Below are positions 1 to 6,563 of a stretch of DNA of 14,889 bases, in pieces. How positions within the stretch are numbered: position 1 is the stretch's first letter; every line of letters starts with the position of its first letter. The notes under the pieces were generated by a model. The model had not been told where the DNA came from. It saw only the letters and a program-made list of their open reading frames with translations, and searched no databases. The translations under genes were made by a program, and so were the position numbers. Origin of the DNA: Methanothrix sp. (lineage in GTDB: Archaea; Halobacteriota; Methanosarcinia; Methanotrichales; Methanotrichaceae). Location of the stretch: assembly GCA_011620785.1 (NCBI GenBank), contig WOYM01000001.1, positions 18,178-33,066 on the forward strand. The letters are read 5' to 3'.

Positions 1-13
1 TGGAAGAATCATA

Positions 14-478
14 TCAGGCCGATACCGAAGCAGCATCTGAGCGGTTGAGACTCTTTTTCATGGTCCCTTCCAATGCGACTCTCATCTCTTCTTTCTGTGT
101 CTGCTCGAACTCTCCATTCTCCAGAAGGTCCTCCATCATGCCGTTCAGAACATCATCCATAATCTCCATCTTGGCATAGAGCCTCTGGCTTTGGACCTGG
201 TAATAATTGACCTGCAGCTGCAGAACGGGGTTGGCAGTGGCGAGATCGCTATTCAGCAGATCTGAGGCCTCATCTTCCGTCCTCTTTGCCGCATCCTTGA
301 TCTTGTTGTACAAGCCCAGCCACAGGAGAATGGAGGAGGAATCGAGCTTCTGCAGCCGGGGCATCATCCTCCCAAACCTCTGGGAGAGCTTTATCAGATC
401 CTCATTGGCAGATCGAATGGCATCCTGATAGGCGGCAAGGCCGGATGCAAGCCGGGCAATCTCTGGATTCTTGGACAT
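14..478 (-). CDS. Conserved helical (coiled-coil-like) protein of unknown function
   Basis: A 154-residue protein that I do not recognise. It is almost entirely predicted helix, with heptad-like spacing of hydrophobic residues at about residues 5-60 and 78-118. It is rich in Q, E, M, L and K and has only a few glycines and prolines. It has no cysteine pairs, no signal peptide and no convincing membrane segment; the hydrophobic run at about 50-57 (ILLWLGLY) is too short to span a membrane. The start is ATG at 478, with a GGTGAT ribosome binding site a few bases upstream on the minus strand (about 481-488), which supports this start and real expression. It is divergent from the CxxCxxCC protein at 621. 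The composition suggests a soluble bundle or oligomerising protein; any further role would be a guess. Confidence 0.7.
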   Translation of the reverse strand: MSKNPEIARLASGLAAYQDAIRSANEDLIKLSQRFGRMMPRLQKLDSSSILLWLGLYNKIKDAAKRTEDEASDLLNSDLATANPVLQLQVNYYQVQSQRLYAKMEIMDDVLNGMMEDLLENGEFEQTQKEEMRVALEGTMKKSLNRSDAASVSA

Positions 479-620
479 CTATATCACCAAAATCTGGATT
501 ATCAATCACAAGATGATAACGCCATCTATCTGGAGAAAGATAAAGACAAGCCGCGCGGGGCGAAAGTATCCAGGACGGTATTAATAGCAGAAAAAGCAGA
601 GAGGAACTGGAAGATCAGAG

Positions 621-1295
621 ATGAAAAAACCCAGCGATCGGATAGACCAGGTTCGCAGGCTCTGCCACCAGCTCTGCTGCTCCTCATGCATTGTGGAGAA
701 GAGACAGGGACGCCATAAAGAACTGCTGCGGAATCGCGCCCACTGGTCGGTGCTGAAAAGGGCTGAGCAGTTCCGCCAGATAGATCAGGGAGAGAAGGTG
801 CCCTTTGACATCTCCCTCCCCCTGCCGGCCAGAGATGGGGGGGAGGGCTCAAACCAGGGGGTCGAGCTTTTCTGGGAACGGTTTCGCTGCCAGCAGTGTG
901 GCCTGTGCTGCTTTACCCCGGGGGCGGGACTGCTGCTCGAAAAGGAGGATTTCGACCGGATCGCGGCGAAGATCGGGAAGAGAAAGCTGGAGAGGCTTTC
1001 CAGATTTGACAGAGCTCTGGAAGCCTGGATTCTCAAGCAGCCCTGCCCGTTTTATGATCATGCCAAAAGAGGCTGCAAGATCTATGAGATCAGACCCCTA
1101 ACCTGCCGCAAGTATCCACTTCATCCCCCTCTGGCTCAGCTGCCTTACAATCTGGCGGTGGACGCCTTCTGCCCCGCCGCCCGCCTCTTTGCCAAGGAGA
1201 CATTGGAGTGGTGGATCATCTGCGAGAACAACTGGGCGAGGCTCTTAGCCAGGATGGAGGAGTCCGGAAAGGCGACGGCAAAAAAGGATGGCTAA
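621..1295 (+). CDS. YkgJ-family CxxCxxCC metal-binding protein
   Basis: A 224-residue protein carrying the putative zinc/iron-chelating domain of the YkgJ family (CxxCxxCC). The core motif is C90-x2-C93-x2-C96-C97, followed by C142, C152 (GCKIYEIRP), C162 (TCRKYP) and C184, which is the full set normally seen in this family. The family probably binds a metal or Fe-S cluster, but its biochemical role is not established. An additional N-terminal cysteine group, C15-x3-C19-C20-x2-C23, precedes a basic helical region and is not part of the usual domain. The ATG at 621 is preceded only by weak GA-rich ribosome binding candidates around 601-613. The stop codon (1293-1295) overlaps antiparallel with the stop of the convergent HAD phosphatase. 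The family assignment is firm; the function is not. Confidence 0.85.
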   Translation: MKKPSDRIDQVRRLCHQLCCSSCIVEKRQGRHKELLRNRAHWSVLKRAEQFRQIDQGEKVPFDISLPLPARDGGEGSNQGVELFWERFRCQQCGLCCFTPGAGLLLEKEDFDRIAAKIGKRKLERLSRFDRALEAWILKQPCPFYDHAKRGCKIYEIRPLTCRKYPLHPPLAQLPYNLAVDAFCPAARLFAKETLEWWIICENNWARLLARMEESGKATAKKDG

Positions 1296-1987
1296 AGGCT
1301 GTCGGAGAGCATTTCCTCTGCGATCATATAGTCCACAATCTCGGCGAATCCCTCGCCAAAATCCTTCTTGGCCACATAGTCGGAGATCTCCTTCAGCCCC
1401 AGGCTGCCATTGCCCACGGAGGCCCGAAAGCCCGCCACCTCGAACATGGGCCGGTCGCTCATGCTGTCTCCAATGGCAGCGAAATCGAGCGGGTCCAGAT
1501 TCAAGTGCTGGGCGATTCTGGTCAGGCCGGTTCCCTTGTTCACCCTTCGATCCTTGATGTGCACCGCAAAGGCGGTGTCCACGATATCCACCGGCAGGCC
1601 GAGCTCATCCGCTCGCCTGACCAGCGCCCCCAGGTCGAAGTTCCTCTCTAGGATGACATCGGTGAAGCGGTACTTGTGCCGGGAGGAGTCGTACTTTTTC
1701 AGGTCGAACTCCTCCGACAGCCTCAAAAAAGCATCCTCGCAGACCTGCTGATCTGCCAGGATCTCCAGCTCATCCTCGGAGTAGGATAGAACTCCTCCGT
1801 TCTCAGCGATGAATATGCGTGGGGTGCCCAGGATAACGGAGACCGTTCTGGAGAAGCAATGGGTGTTTCCTGTGCTCAAGATCACGGGCACAAACAGCCT
1901 TTTTATCGCCAGCAGGGATTCCGGACACAGCACCCGGTTCATATCGGTCAGGGTGCCGTCGATATCGACAGCGATTGCTTTTATCAT
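1292..1987 (-). CDS. pgp: HAD-family phosphatase, archaeal phosphoglycolate phosphatase type
   Basis: A 231-residue HAD-superfamily phosphatase of the Cof/IIB-like class to which archaeal phosphoglycolate phosphatase belongs. Motif I is VDIDGTLT, with nucleophile D8 and acid/base D10. Motif II is the Ser/Thr of LSTGN (38-41). Motif III is K151 in VNKGTG. Motif IV is GDSMSD, with D174 and D178 for Mg. The cap lies between about residues 80 and 150. The length matches the archaeal family (about 220-230 residues). The predicted reaction is 2-phosphoglycolate to glycolate plus phosphate, but related IIB phosphatases act on sugar and polyol phosphates, so the substrate is inferred. The ATG at 1987 has a GGAG box just upstream. 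It lies 16 bases downstream of the metallo-hydrolase gene, so the two are probably co-transcribed. Confidence 0.85.
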   Translation of the reverse strand: MIKAIAVDIDGTLTDMNRVLCPESLLAIKRLFVPVILSTGNTHCFSRTVSVILGTPRIFIAENGGVLSYSEDELEILADQQVCEDAFLRLSEEFDLKKYDSSRHKYRFTDVILERNFDLGALVRRADELGLPVDIVDTAFAVHIKDRRVNKGTGLTRIAQHLNLDPLDFAAIGDSMSDRPMFEVAGFRASVGNGSLGLKEISDYVAKKDFGEGFAEIVDYMIAEEMLSDSL

Positions 1988-2003
1988 TGGTTCTCCATTT
2001 CCA

Positions 2004-2747
2004 TCAGATCTCCATGATCATCATATCCCATCCCACAATGGTGGGCGCTCCAGAGAGCTCTATCACCTGCTGGGCCATCTCGTCCTCATGCCCCTCTGCC
2101 TGGGGATATAGATGGGTGAGGACCACCCTTTTCAGATCATGATTGCTGAGCATATTTCCCAGCTTCAATGGAGTGGTATGGTTGGTGACATCGAAGGGCT
2201 CGGGAAATGAGCACTCGTGAATGAGCAGATCTGAGCCATCGGCTAAAGCTGCCACCCGGGCAGAGGGCTCGGTGTCACCGGAATAGACGATCACCCTCTC
2301 CTGTGCCTCCAGGCGATAGGCGAGAGCAGTAACGCTGTGGAGCGCCTCCTCGGCAAAGATGTCAAATCCCTTGAGGGAGAACGAGTCCATGGCCTTGAGC
2401 TCCTGCACATGAGACTCCATCCTCTCCAGGTTTGGATAGGCGCCCTGGAGGCTCTCGAACCATTTTCTCGTGCCCACGGGACCGAAGATCGATAATCCCT
2501 GAAGGCCGGAGAGGTAGCGCCCATTGGCCAGGGCGAGAAGATCGTGGACATGGTCCAGATGAAGATGGCTGAGCACTACGGTGTCGATCGCTTCTGGGCC
2601 TGCTCCCATCTGATCCAGGCGCATGAGGGTGCCAGCACCACAATCGAGGAGCAGAGGCAGATCATTCTCTATCAATATCGCTGCCTGAGAGCGGCCGGGC
2701 TGGGGGATGCCAACCCCGGTGCCAAGGAGAGTAACTTTGAGGCTCAT
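2004..2747 (-). CDS. RNase Z-like metallo-beta-lactamase-fold hydrolase
   Basis: A 247-residue MBL-fold protein. It has the N-terminal strand LLGTGVGIPQPGR typical of RNase Z/arylsulfatase-like members. The metal-binding motif is H61-L-H63-L-D65-H66, followed by H137 (LHSVTALAYR), D158 in YSGDTE (the bridging aspartate) and H212 in LTHLYP. It resembles RNase Z in architecture, but it is shorter than typical RNase Z (about 300 residues) and I see no clear flexible-arm (exosite) insertion for tRNA binding. I therefore call it an RNase Z-like phosphodiesterase or hydrolase rather than the tRNA 3' endonuclease itself. The ATG at 2747 has AAGGT upstream. It sits between the cupin gene (24-base gap) and the HAD phosphatase gene (16-base gap) on the same strand, consistent with a three-gene operon. 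Confidence 0.85.
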   Translation of the reverse strand: MSLKVTLLGTGVGIPQPGRSQAAILIENDLPLLLDCGAGTLMRLDQMGAGPEAIDTVVLSHLHLDHVHDLLALANGRYLSGLQGLSIFGPVGTRKWFESLQGAYPNLERMESHVQELKAMDSFSLKGFDIFAEEALHSVTALAYRLEAQERVIVYSGDTEPSARVAALADGSDLLIHECSFPEPFDVTNHTTPLKLGNMLSNHDLKRVVLTHLYPQAEGHEDEMAQQVIELSGAPTIVGWDMMIMEI

Positions 2748-2771
2748 CGCATTACCTTATGATATTGCTTC

Positions 2772-3107
2772 TCAGGATCTGATCATCACCAACAGCATCT
2801 TGAATCTGCTGATTGCCTTGAGGGCATGGGGCTCGCCCGCAGGCAGGATTATGCAGTCTCCTTTAGCCAGTCTATAGGCTTTTCCCGATATTGTGATCTC
2901 AACCTCTCCATCGACGATGTTCACCAGGGCGTCAAAGGGGGCAGTATGCTCGCTCAGCCCCTGTCCGATGTCGAAGGCGAAGATGGTAGCCGTTCCCGTG
3001 CTCTTGCTGATTATCTCCCGGCTGACCACGGAGCCGTCCTGGTATGCCACCAGGTCCTCCAGCCTCTCGACTCTGGGCGCAGCCTTCTCGTTTTCTGTTT
3101 CCGTCAT
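2772..3107 (-). CDS. Small single-domain cupin protein
   Basis: A 111-residue single-domain cupin. Motif 1 is degenerate: G50 and H54 are present, then D59 and G67 in VNIVDGE, but the second histidine of the usual HxH pair is absent (HTAP). Motif 2 is well preserved as G83DCIILPAGEPH94, with G, P, G and H in place. With only two or three of the four usual metal ligands, it could bind a metal weakly, act as a sensor or non-catalytic cupin, or be a small isomerase/decarboxylase-type enzyme; the substrate cannot be told from sequence. The ATG at 3107 has a GGAG box about 7 bases upstream. It is the first gene of the minus-strand cluster with the metallo-hydrolase and the HAD phosphatase. Confidence 0.85.
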   Translation of the reverse strand: MTETENEKAAPRVERLEDLVAYQDGSVVSREIISKSTGTATIFAFDIGQGLSEHTAPFDALVNIVDGEVEITISGKAYRLAKGDCIILPAGEPHALKAISRFKMLLVMIRS

Positions 3108-3144
3108 CCAAATTGCTCCATTCTATTAGATCATCTGCACATGC

Positions 3145-3154
3145 ATTTTTATGT
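3145..3154 (-). promoter_or_regulatory. Probable TATA box of the cupin/metallo-hydrolase/phosphatase cluster
   Basis: On the minus strand this reads ACATAAAAAT, about 40 bases upstream of the cupin ATG, which would place transcription start near 3120-3130. It is an AT-rich island in otherwise mixed sequence. The assignment rests on position and composition only. Confidence 0.35.
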
Positions 3155-3240
3155 CCAGGGTCAAAAGGCTTGCTCCTTCTCTCCGCTGCTGTCAGGAAGA
3201 GGGAATCATAGAATGTGATCTTGTTAATACATCAAAAAAT

Positions 3241-3250
3241 TTTTAAAATA
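3241..3250 (+). promoter_or_regulatory. Probable TATA box of the XPF-like gene
   Basis: TTTTAAAATA lies about 35-40 bases before the ATG at 3282, with an AGGTG ribosome binding site at 3272-3276. The expected transcription start near 3270 would give a leader of only about 12 bases. Confidence 0.45.
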
Positions 3251-3281
3251 ATGAGGGGCAGAGAATCTCAAAGGTGCAAAA

Positions 3282-4088
3282 ATGTCCTCAAAAATGGCGC
3301 AGACCTCTTCAATCCTTGCCTCTATCGATATCGGCGAAGCTCATCGTCCCAGAGCCGCACGACTGGCAAAAGCGATAGCGTCTGACGAGCATTTCGTCCT
3401 TGGGAAGGTCGCGAATCTTTCGCACGACATACGTTTCCAATGGATGGATCGTATTATCAATGTCGAGCTAAAGGACTTCTCCCTTGATGGGCAGAGTGAT
3501 TACGTGGCCTCGATTGTCAATTCAGGGGGTCGGCTTTATCAACAGGTCTTAAAGGCTCGGGAGATGGGGGATCCTTTCGTAATCGCAGTTTTAGGAGGGG
3601 ATGACGAGGTGGCTTCGGCCATTGCCCGGTCTGTTGCAGCAATGGGTTTTCGGGGTCAGGAGGCAGAAGACAAGATCATTGAATATGCTCATATGCTGGA
3701 GATCTTTGAAGCGAACTGTGAAGGCTGCAATATCCGGGTATGGAGGATGAAAGAAAGACCATTCTGGCGACTGCTCCAGAGGGTTCGCAGGGTCCTGCAG
3801 GGAGGGGACTTTTCCGCTTTTCGTCCCCATCCTGCGGATGGAGAGCGAGCGTCGGCAGCCCTTTCATTGCTGATTGGAAAAGGGATGGGTCGGGCAAGAT
3901 CTGAGGCTATTTTGGAGAAGTTCAGTCTCACACTAAAACCAAAGACATCGGATACATTCCTCTGTGATTGCCCGGGAATCGGCCCTAAAATGGCCTCTAT
4001 AATCCAGGAAGCTCTGGGGCTGCCCGATGGAATAGCAGCTCGCCCGAAGTCGCCAAATATCAGCCGAAAGAGGCTTCAAGGCCCATAA
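3282..4088 (+). CDS. Stand-alone XPF/Mus81-type (ERCC4 + HhH) nuclease-like protein
   Basis: A 268-residue protein whose N-terminal half reads as an ERCC4 nuclease fold. D16-x2-E19 matches the first acidic motif. D56 and V61-E62-L63-K64 correspond to the GDxxxVERK core. S77-I78 and G83-R84-L85-Y86-Q87-Q88 match the conserved Sxxx(G)RLYxQ helix. A strand FVIAVLGGDD follows. The C-terminal part (about 190-250) looks like a tandem helix-hairpin-helix, ending in C230-P-G-I-G-P-K, as in XPF, Mus81 and Hef. This family cuts branched or flapped DNA as a dimer. Oddities are Arg replaced by Leu in the ERK triad, and the following Asp shifted by one residue (D69). There is no helicase domain, unlike euryarchaeal Hef. 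It is a single gene between divergent and downstream promoters. Codon use looks less GC-biased than in its neighbours. The fold is fairly sure; activity is uncertain. Confidence 0.75.
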   Translation: MSSKMAQTSSILASIDIGEAHRPRAARLAKAIASDEHFVLGKVANLSHDIRFQWMDRIINVELKDFSLDGQSDYVASIVNSGGRLYQQVLKAREMGDPFVIAVLGGDDEVASAIARSVAAMGFRGQEAEDKIIEYAHMLEIFEANCEGCNIRVWRMKERPFWRLLQRVRRVLQGGDFSAFRPHPADGERASAALSLLIGKGMGRARSEAILEKFSLTLKPKTSDTFLCDCPGIGPKMASIIQEALGLPDGIAARPKSPNISRKRLQGP

Positions 4089-4109
4089 CCTGAACTTGAT
4101 AGATGCAAA

Positions 4110-4131
4110 AGCCCCTGGGAAGGCCGGGGTT
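4110..4131 (+). other. GC-rich hairpin between XPF-like gene and SAH hydrolase promoter
   Basis: AGCCCC at 4110-4115 can pair with GGGGTT at 4126-4131, including one G-U pair, around a 10-base loop. It lies 22 bases after the XPF-like stop and immediately before the SAH hydrolase TATA box. It could help terminate the upstream transcript, but no T-run follows. Weak call. Confidence 0.25.
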
Positions 4132-4134
4132 GGG

Positions 4135-4143
4135 TTTAAGTAT
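4135..4143 (+). promoter_or_regulatory. Probable TATA box of the SAH hydrolase operon
   Basis: TTTAAGTAT lies about 57 bases ahead of the TTG start at 4196. Expected transcription start is near 4165, giving a leader of about 30 bases that contains the AAGGTGAT ribosome binding site at 4185-4192. Confidence 0.5.
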
Positions 4144-4195
4144 CAACAAATTGATCAAGCAGATCAGTTAAGCTAAGAGAATTCAAGGTGATATT

Positions 4196-5452
4196 TTGCA
4201 GGAGAGCGTGGTCAAGGATCTTGCCTTAGCAGAAGCAGGAGAGAAGCGTATCGAATGGGCCCGCAGGCATATGCCGGTTCTGGACAGGATAAAGGAGGAG
4301 TTCGAGAGGGAGAAACCTCTGAAGGGCGCTCGCATAGTCGCCTGTCTGCATGTGACTGTGGAGACGGCCAACCTCATCACCACCCTGGTGGCGGGAGGGG
4401 CAGAGGTGGCGGTGACGGGCTCCAATCCCCTCTCCACCCAGGACGAAGTGGCTGCAGCCTTGGCCGCTCGGGGCCTCTTCGTCTATGCCTTCCGGGGAGA
4501 GAATGAGACTGAGTACTACGACTGCATAAAAAAAGCCCTGGAGCTTAAACCCAATGTCAGCCTGGACGACGGCGCAGACACCATAGCCATAATCCACAAG
4601 GAGCAGCCGGAGCTTGCCCGGGAGATGCTAGGCGGCTGCGAGGAGACCACCACCGGCGTCGTCCGCCTCCGGGCCATGGCCGAGGATAAGGCTCTGCTCT
4701 ATCCAGTGATAGCGGTCAACGATGCCGAGACCAAGATGATGTTCGATAACCGCTACGGCACAGGGCAGAGCACATTGCATGGCATCATGCAGGCCACAAA
4801 CTTCCTCTTTGCCGGCAAGACGGTGGTCGTATGCGGCTACGGCTGGTGCGGCCGGGGATTTGCCATGAGGGCCAAGGGCCTGGGAGCAAACGTCATCGTC
4901 ATTGAGATCGAGCCGCGCAAAGCTTTAGAGGCGGCCATGGACGGCTACAGGGTCATGCCGCTGGGCCAGGCTGCTCCCCTGGGAGACCTGTTCGTCACCC
5001 TCACCGGCAACATCAATGTGTTAAGAAAAGAGCACTTTGCCCTCATGAAGGACCAGGCAATCGTCGCCAACAGCGGCCACTTCAATGTGGAGATCGATAT
5101 CCCTGCCCTGGAGAAGATGGCCGGGGAGAAGAATGAGGTGCAAAACAATGTCACCGAGTATAAGCTCCCCGACGGCCGCAGGCTCTATCTGCTGGCTGAG
5201 GGCCGCCTGATCAATCTGGCCGCTGCCTACGGCCACCCCCCCGAGGTCATGGACATGTCCTTTGCCAACCAGGCGCTATCAGTGCGCTACATTGTGGAGC
5301 AAGGCAGAAGCCTGAAAAAGTCGGTCTACCCTGTTCCTGTGGAGATCGACCGGAGGGTAGCTGAGCTGAAGCTCGCCTCCATGGGCCTGGAGACGGAGAA
5401 GCTCACAGCAGAACAGGATAAGTACCTGCACAGCTGGCAGATGGGAACCTGA
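4196..5452 (+). CDS. ahcY: Adenosylhomocysteinase (S-adenosyl- or S-inosyl-homocysteine hydrolase)
   Basis: A 418-residue cytosolic enzyme that cleaves S-adenosylhomocysteine to homocysteine and a nucleoside, removing the product inhibitor of SAM-dependent methyltransferases. Substrate-domain residues include H52, the SLDDGAD loop with D125, E150 (CEETTTG), K180 and D184-N185 (FDNRYGTGQS). The NAD-binding fold carries GYGWCGRG (214-221), and E237 in VIEIEP ends the second strand. NSGHFNVEID (H295) and GHPPEVMDMSFANQ (H347) are signature segments. The archaeal form lacks the C-terminal KYRY-type tail of bacterial and eukaryotic enzymes, which is seen here too. In methanogens the homologue has been reported to prefer S-inosylhomocysteine, so this may be SIHH. 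The start is TTG with AAGGTGAT upstream. It is first in an operon with the kinase and Trm-G10 genes. Confidence 0.95.
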   Translation: MQESVVKDLALAEAGEKRIEWARRHMPVLDRIKEEFEREKPLKGARIVACLHVTVETANLITTLVAGGAEVAVTGSNPLSTQDEVAAALAARGLFVYAFRGENETEYYDCIKKALELKPNVSLDDGADTIAIIHKEQPELAREMLGGCEETTTGVVRLRAMAEDKALLYPVIAVNDAETKMMFDNRYGTGQSTLHGIMQATNFLFAGKTVVVCGYGWCGRGFAMRAKGLGANVIVIEIEPRKALEAAMDGYRVMPLGQAAPLGDLFVTLTGNINVLRKEHFALMKDQAIVANSGHFNVEIDIPALEKMAGEKNEVQNNVTEYKLPDGRRLYLLAEGRLINLAAAYGHPPEVMDMSFANQALSVRYIVEQGRSLKKSVYPVPVEIDRRVAELKLASMGLETEKLTAEQDKYLHSWQMGT

Positions 5453-5471
5453 TGGAAAGAGGGGAAAGGCT

Positions 5472-6557
5472 ATGGATCTGTTAAGGGAGAATCTGGAGGC
5501 CTATCTGAGGAGCCTTTATGGCAAGAGTCTTTCCATCGTATCGGTTCGAAAGCTGGGGGAGACCATTCCCACGGCGGAGGATGTAAAGGGATTCGGATAT
5601 GGATCTCCCCTGATGGTGGACTATAAGCTCTCGGGCAAAAAGGCGTCATGCGTTCTCTCCACCATGCGGGTGCAGCATGGCTTCGGCCACGACCACTTCT
5701 CAGACCGGGCGAGGATCCTCATCTGGCAGAATGCCACATTCGCTAGCCTTCCCAAGCACGTCCGATCCTTAGATGTGGGCTACTTCACCCCGGATGGAAG
5801 GCTGGTCTCTGCTGGCGATGCCTGCGAGTATTTCCTCCTCATGGAGAAGATCGAGGGAAAGGAGTACTTCTTCGACCTGGAACGGGTCAAAGAGGAGGGA
5901 GCAACAGACCTTGATTATGATCGGGTCATTGCCCTCTCCAGCTATCTGGCCCAGATCCATGCCACCAAGGAGGATTGCCCGCCGCTATACCAGCGCAAGA
6001 TCAGAGAGACCGTGGGAGACGGAGAATGCATATTCGGCATCCTGGACGATTATCCCGATAGCAGCACCTTCCTGGATCCCGATGAGCTGCAGGAGATCGA
6101 GAAGGTCTGCGTGGAATGGCGCTGGAAGCTTCGCAGCAAAGTCCACCGCTTATCCATGGTCCATGGCGACTTCCATCCCTGGAACATCATGTTCCGGGAA
6201 GGCACCGATTTCTCCGTACTCGATCGGAGCCGGGGGGAGTGGGGCGAGGCGGCTGATGACATCACTGCTCTCGCCATGAACTACATCTTCTATTCAGTGC
6301 AAAAGAGCCTGCGCTTGACCGGAGACCTAAAGGACCTGTTCGAGCTGTTCTTTGAGAACTACCTGGAGAAGACCGGCGACGATGAACTCTTAGAGGTCAT
6401 AGCCCCATTCTTTGCCTTCCGGGCGACTGTCGTGGCCAGTCCAACCTGGTATCCATTGCTCTCCGATGATGTTCGAAGAACTCTCTTCAACTTCCTGGAG
6501 AACATTCTGGCAACAGAGCGGTTCAATTATCGGGATGTGAACTCCTATCTGGACTAA
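5472..6557 (+). CDS. APH/choline-kinase-fold small-molecule phosphotransferase, substrate unknown
   Basis: A 361-residue protein of the aminoglycoside phosphotransferase-like kinase superfamily. The catalytic loop is plain: V-H231-G-D233-F-H235-P-W-N238, with D233 as the catalytic base and N238 as a metal ligand. D251 in VLDRSRGEWGEAADD supplies the DFG-like metal aspartate. The N-lobe is less obvious, with VDYKLSG (49-55) as a candidate nucleotide-binding strand and MEKIEGK (124-130) as the hinge. Superfamily members phosphorylate aminoglycosides, choline, homoserine, methylthioribose or fructosamines, and the sequence alone does not choose between them. It begins 19 bases after the SAH hydrolase stop with a GAGGGGAA ribosome binding site and ends 6 bases before the tRNA methyltransferase. 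Co-transcription is therefore likely, and a substrate linked to nucleoside or methyl-group salvage is possible but unproven. Confidence 0.8.
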   Translation: MDLLRENLEAYLRSLYGKSLSIVSVRKLGETIPTAEDVKGFGYGSPLMVDYKLSGKKASCVLSTMRVQHGFGHDHFSDRARILIWQNATFASLPKHVRSLDVGYFTPDGRLVSAGDACEYFLLMEKIEGKEYFFDLERVKEEGATDLDYDRVIALSSYLAQIHATKEDCPPLYQRKIRETVGDGECIFGILDDYPDSSTFLDPDELQEIEKVCVEWRWKLRSKVHRLSMVHGDFHPWNIMFREGTDFSVLDRSRGEWGEAADDITALAMNYIFYSVQKSLRLTGDLKDLFELFFENYLEKTGDDELLEVIAPFFAFRATVVASPTWYPLLSDDVRRTLFNFLENILATERFNYRDVNSYLD

Positions 6558-6563
6558 AAAAGA

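Noticed and set aside
526..1061. Several overlapping frames in the region of the CxxCxxCC gene
   Set aside because: They are Arg/Ser/Pro-rich shadows; the frame at 621 alone carries the ordered cysteine motifs.
1208..1651. 147-codon plus-strand frame over the HAD phosphatase
   Set aside because: Antisense shadow of a gene with all four HAD motifs; the composition is unlike a real protein.
4110..4131. GC hairpin as a riboswitch for the SAH hydrolase operon
   Set aside because: It lies upstream of the likely TATA box, so it would not be in the operon's mRNA, and it is too small for a known SAH-binding aptamer.
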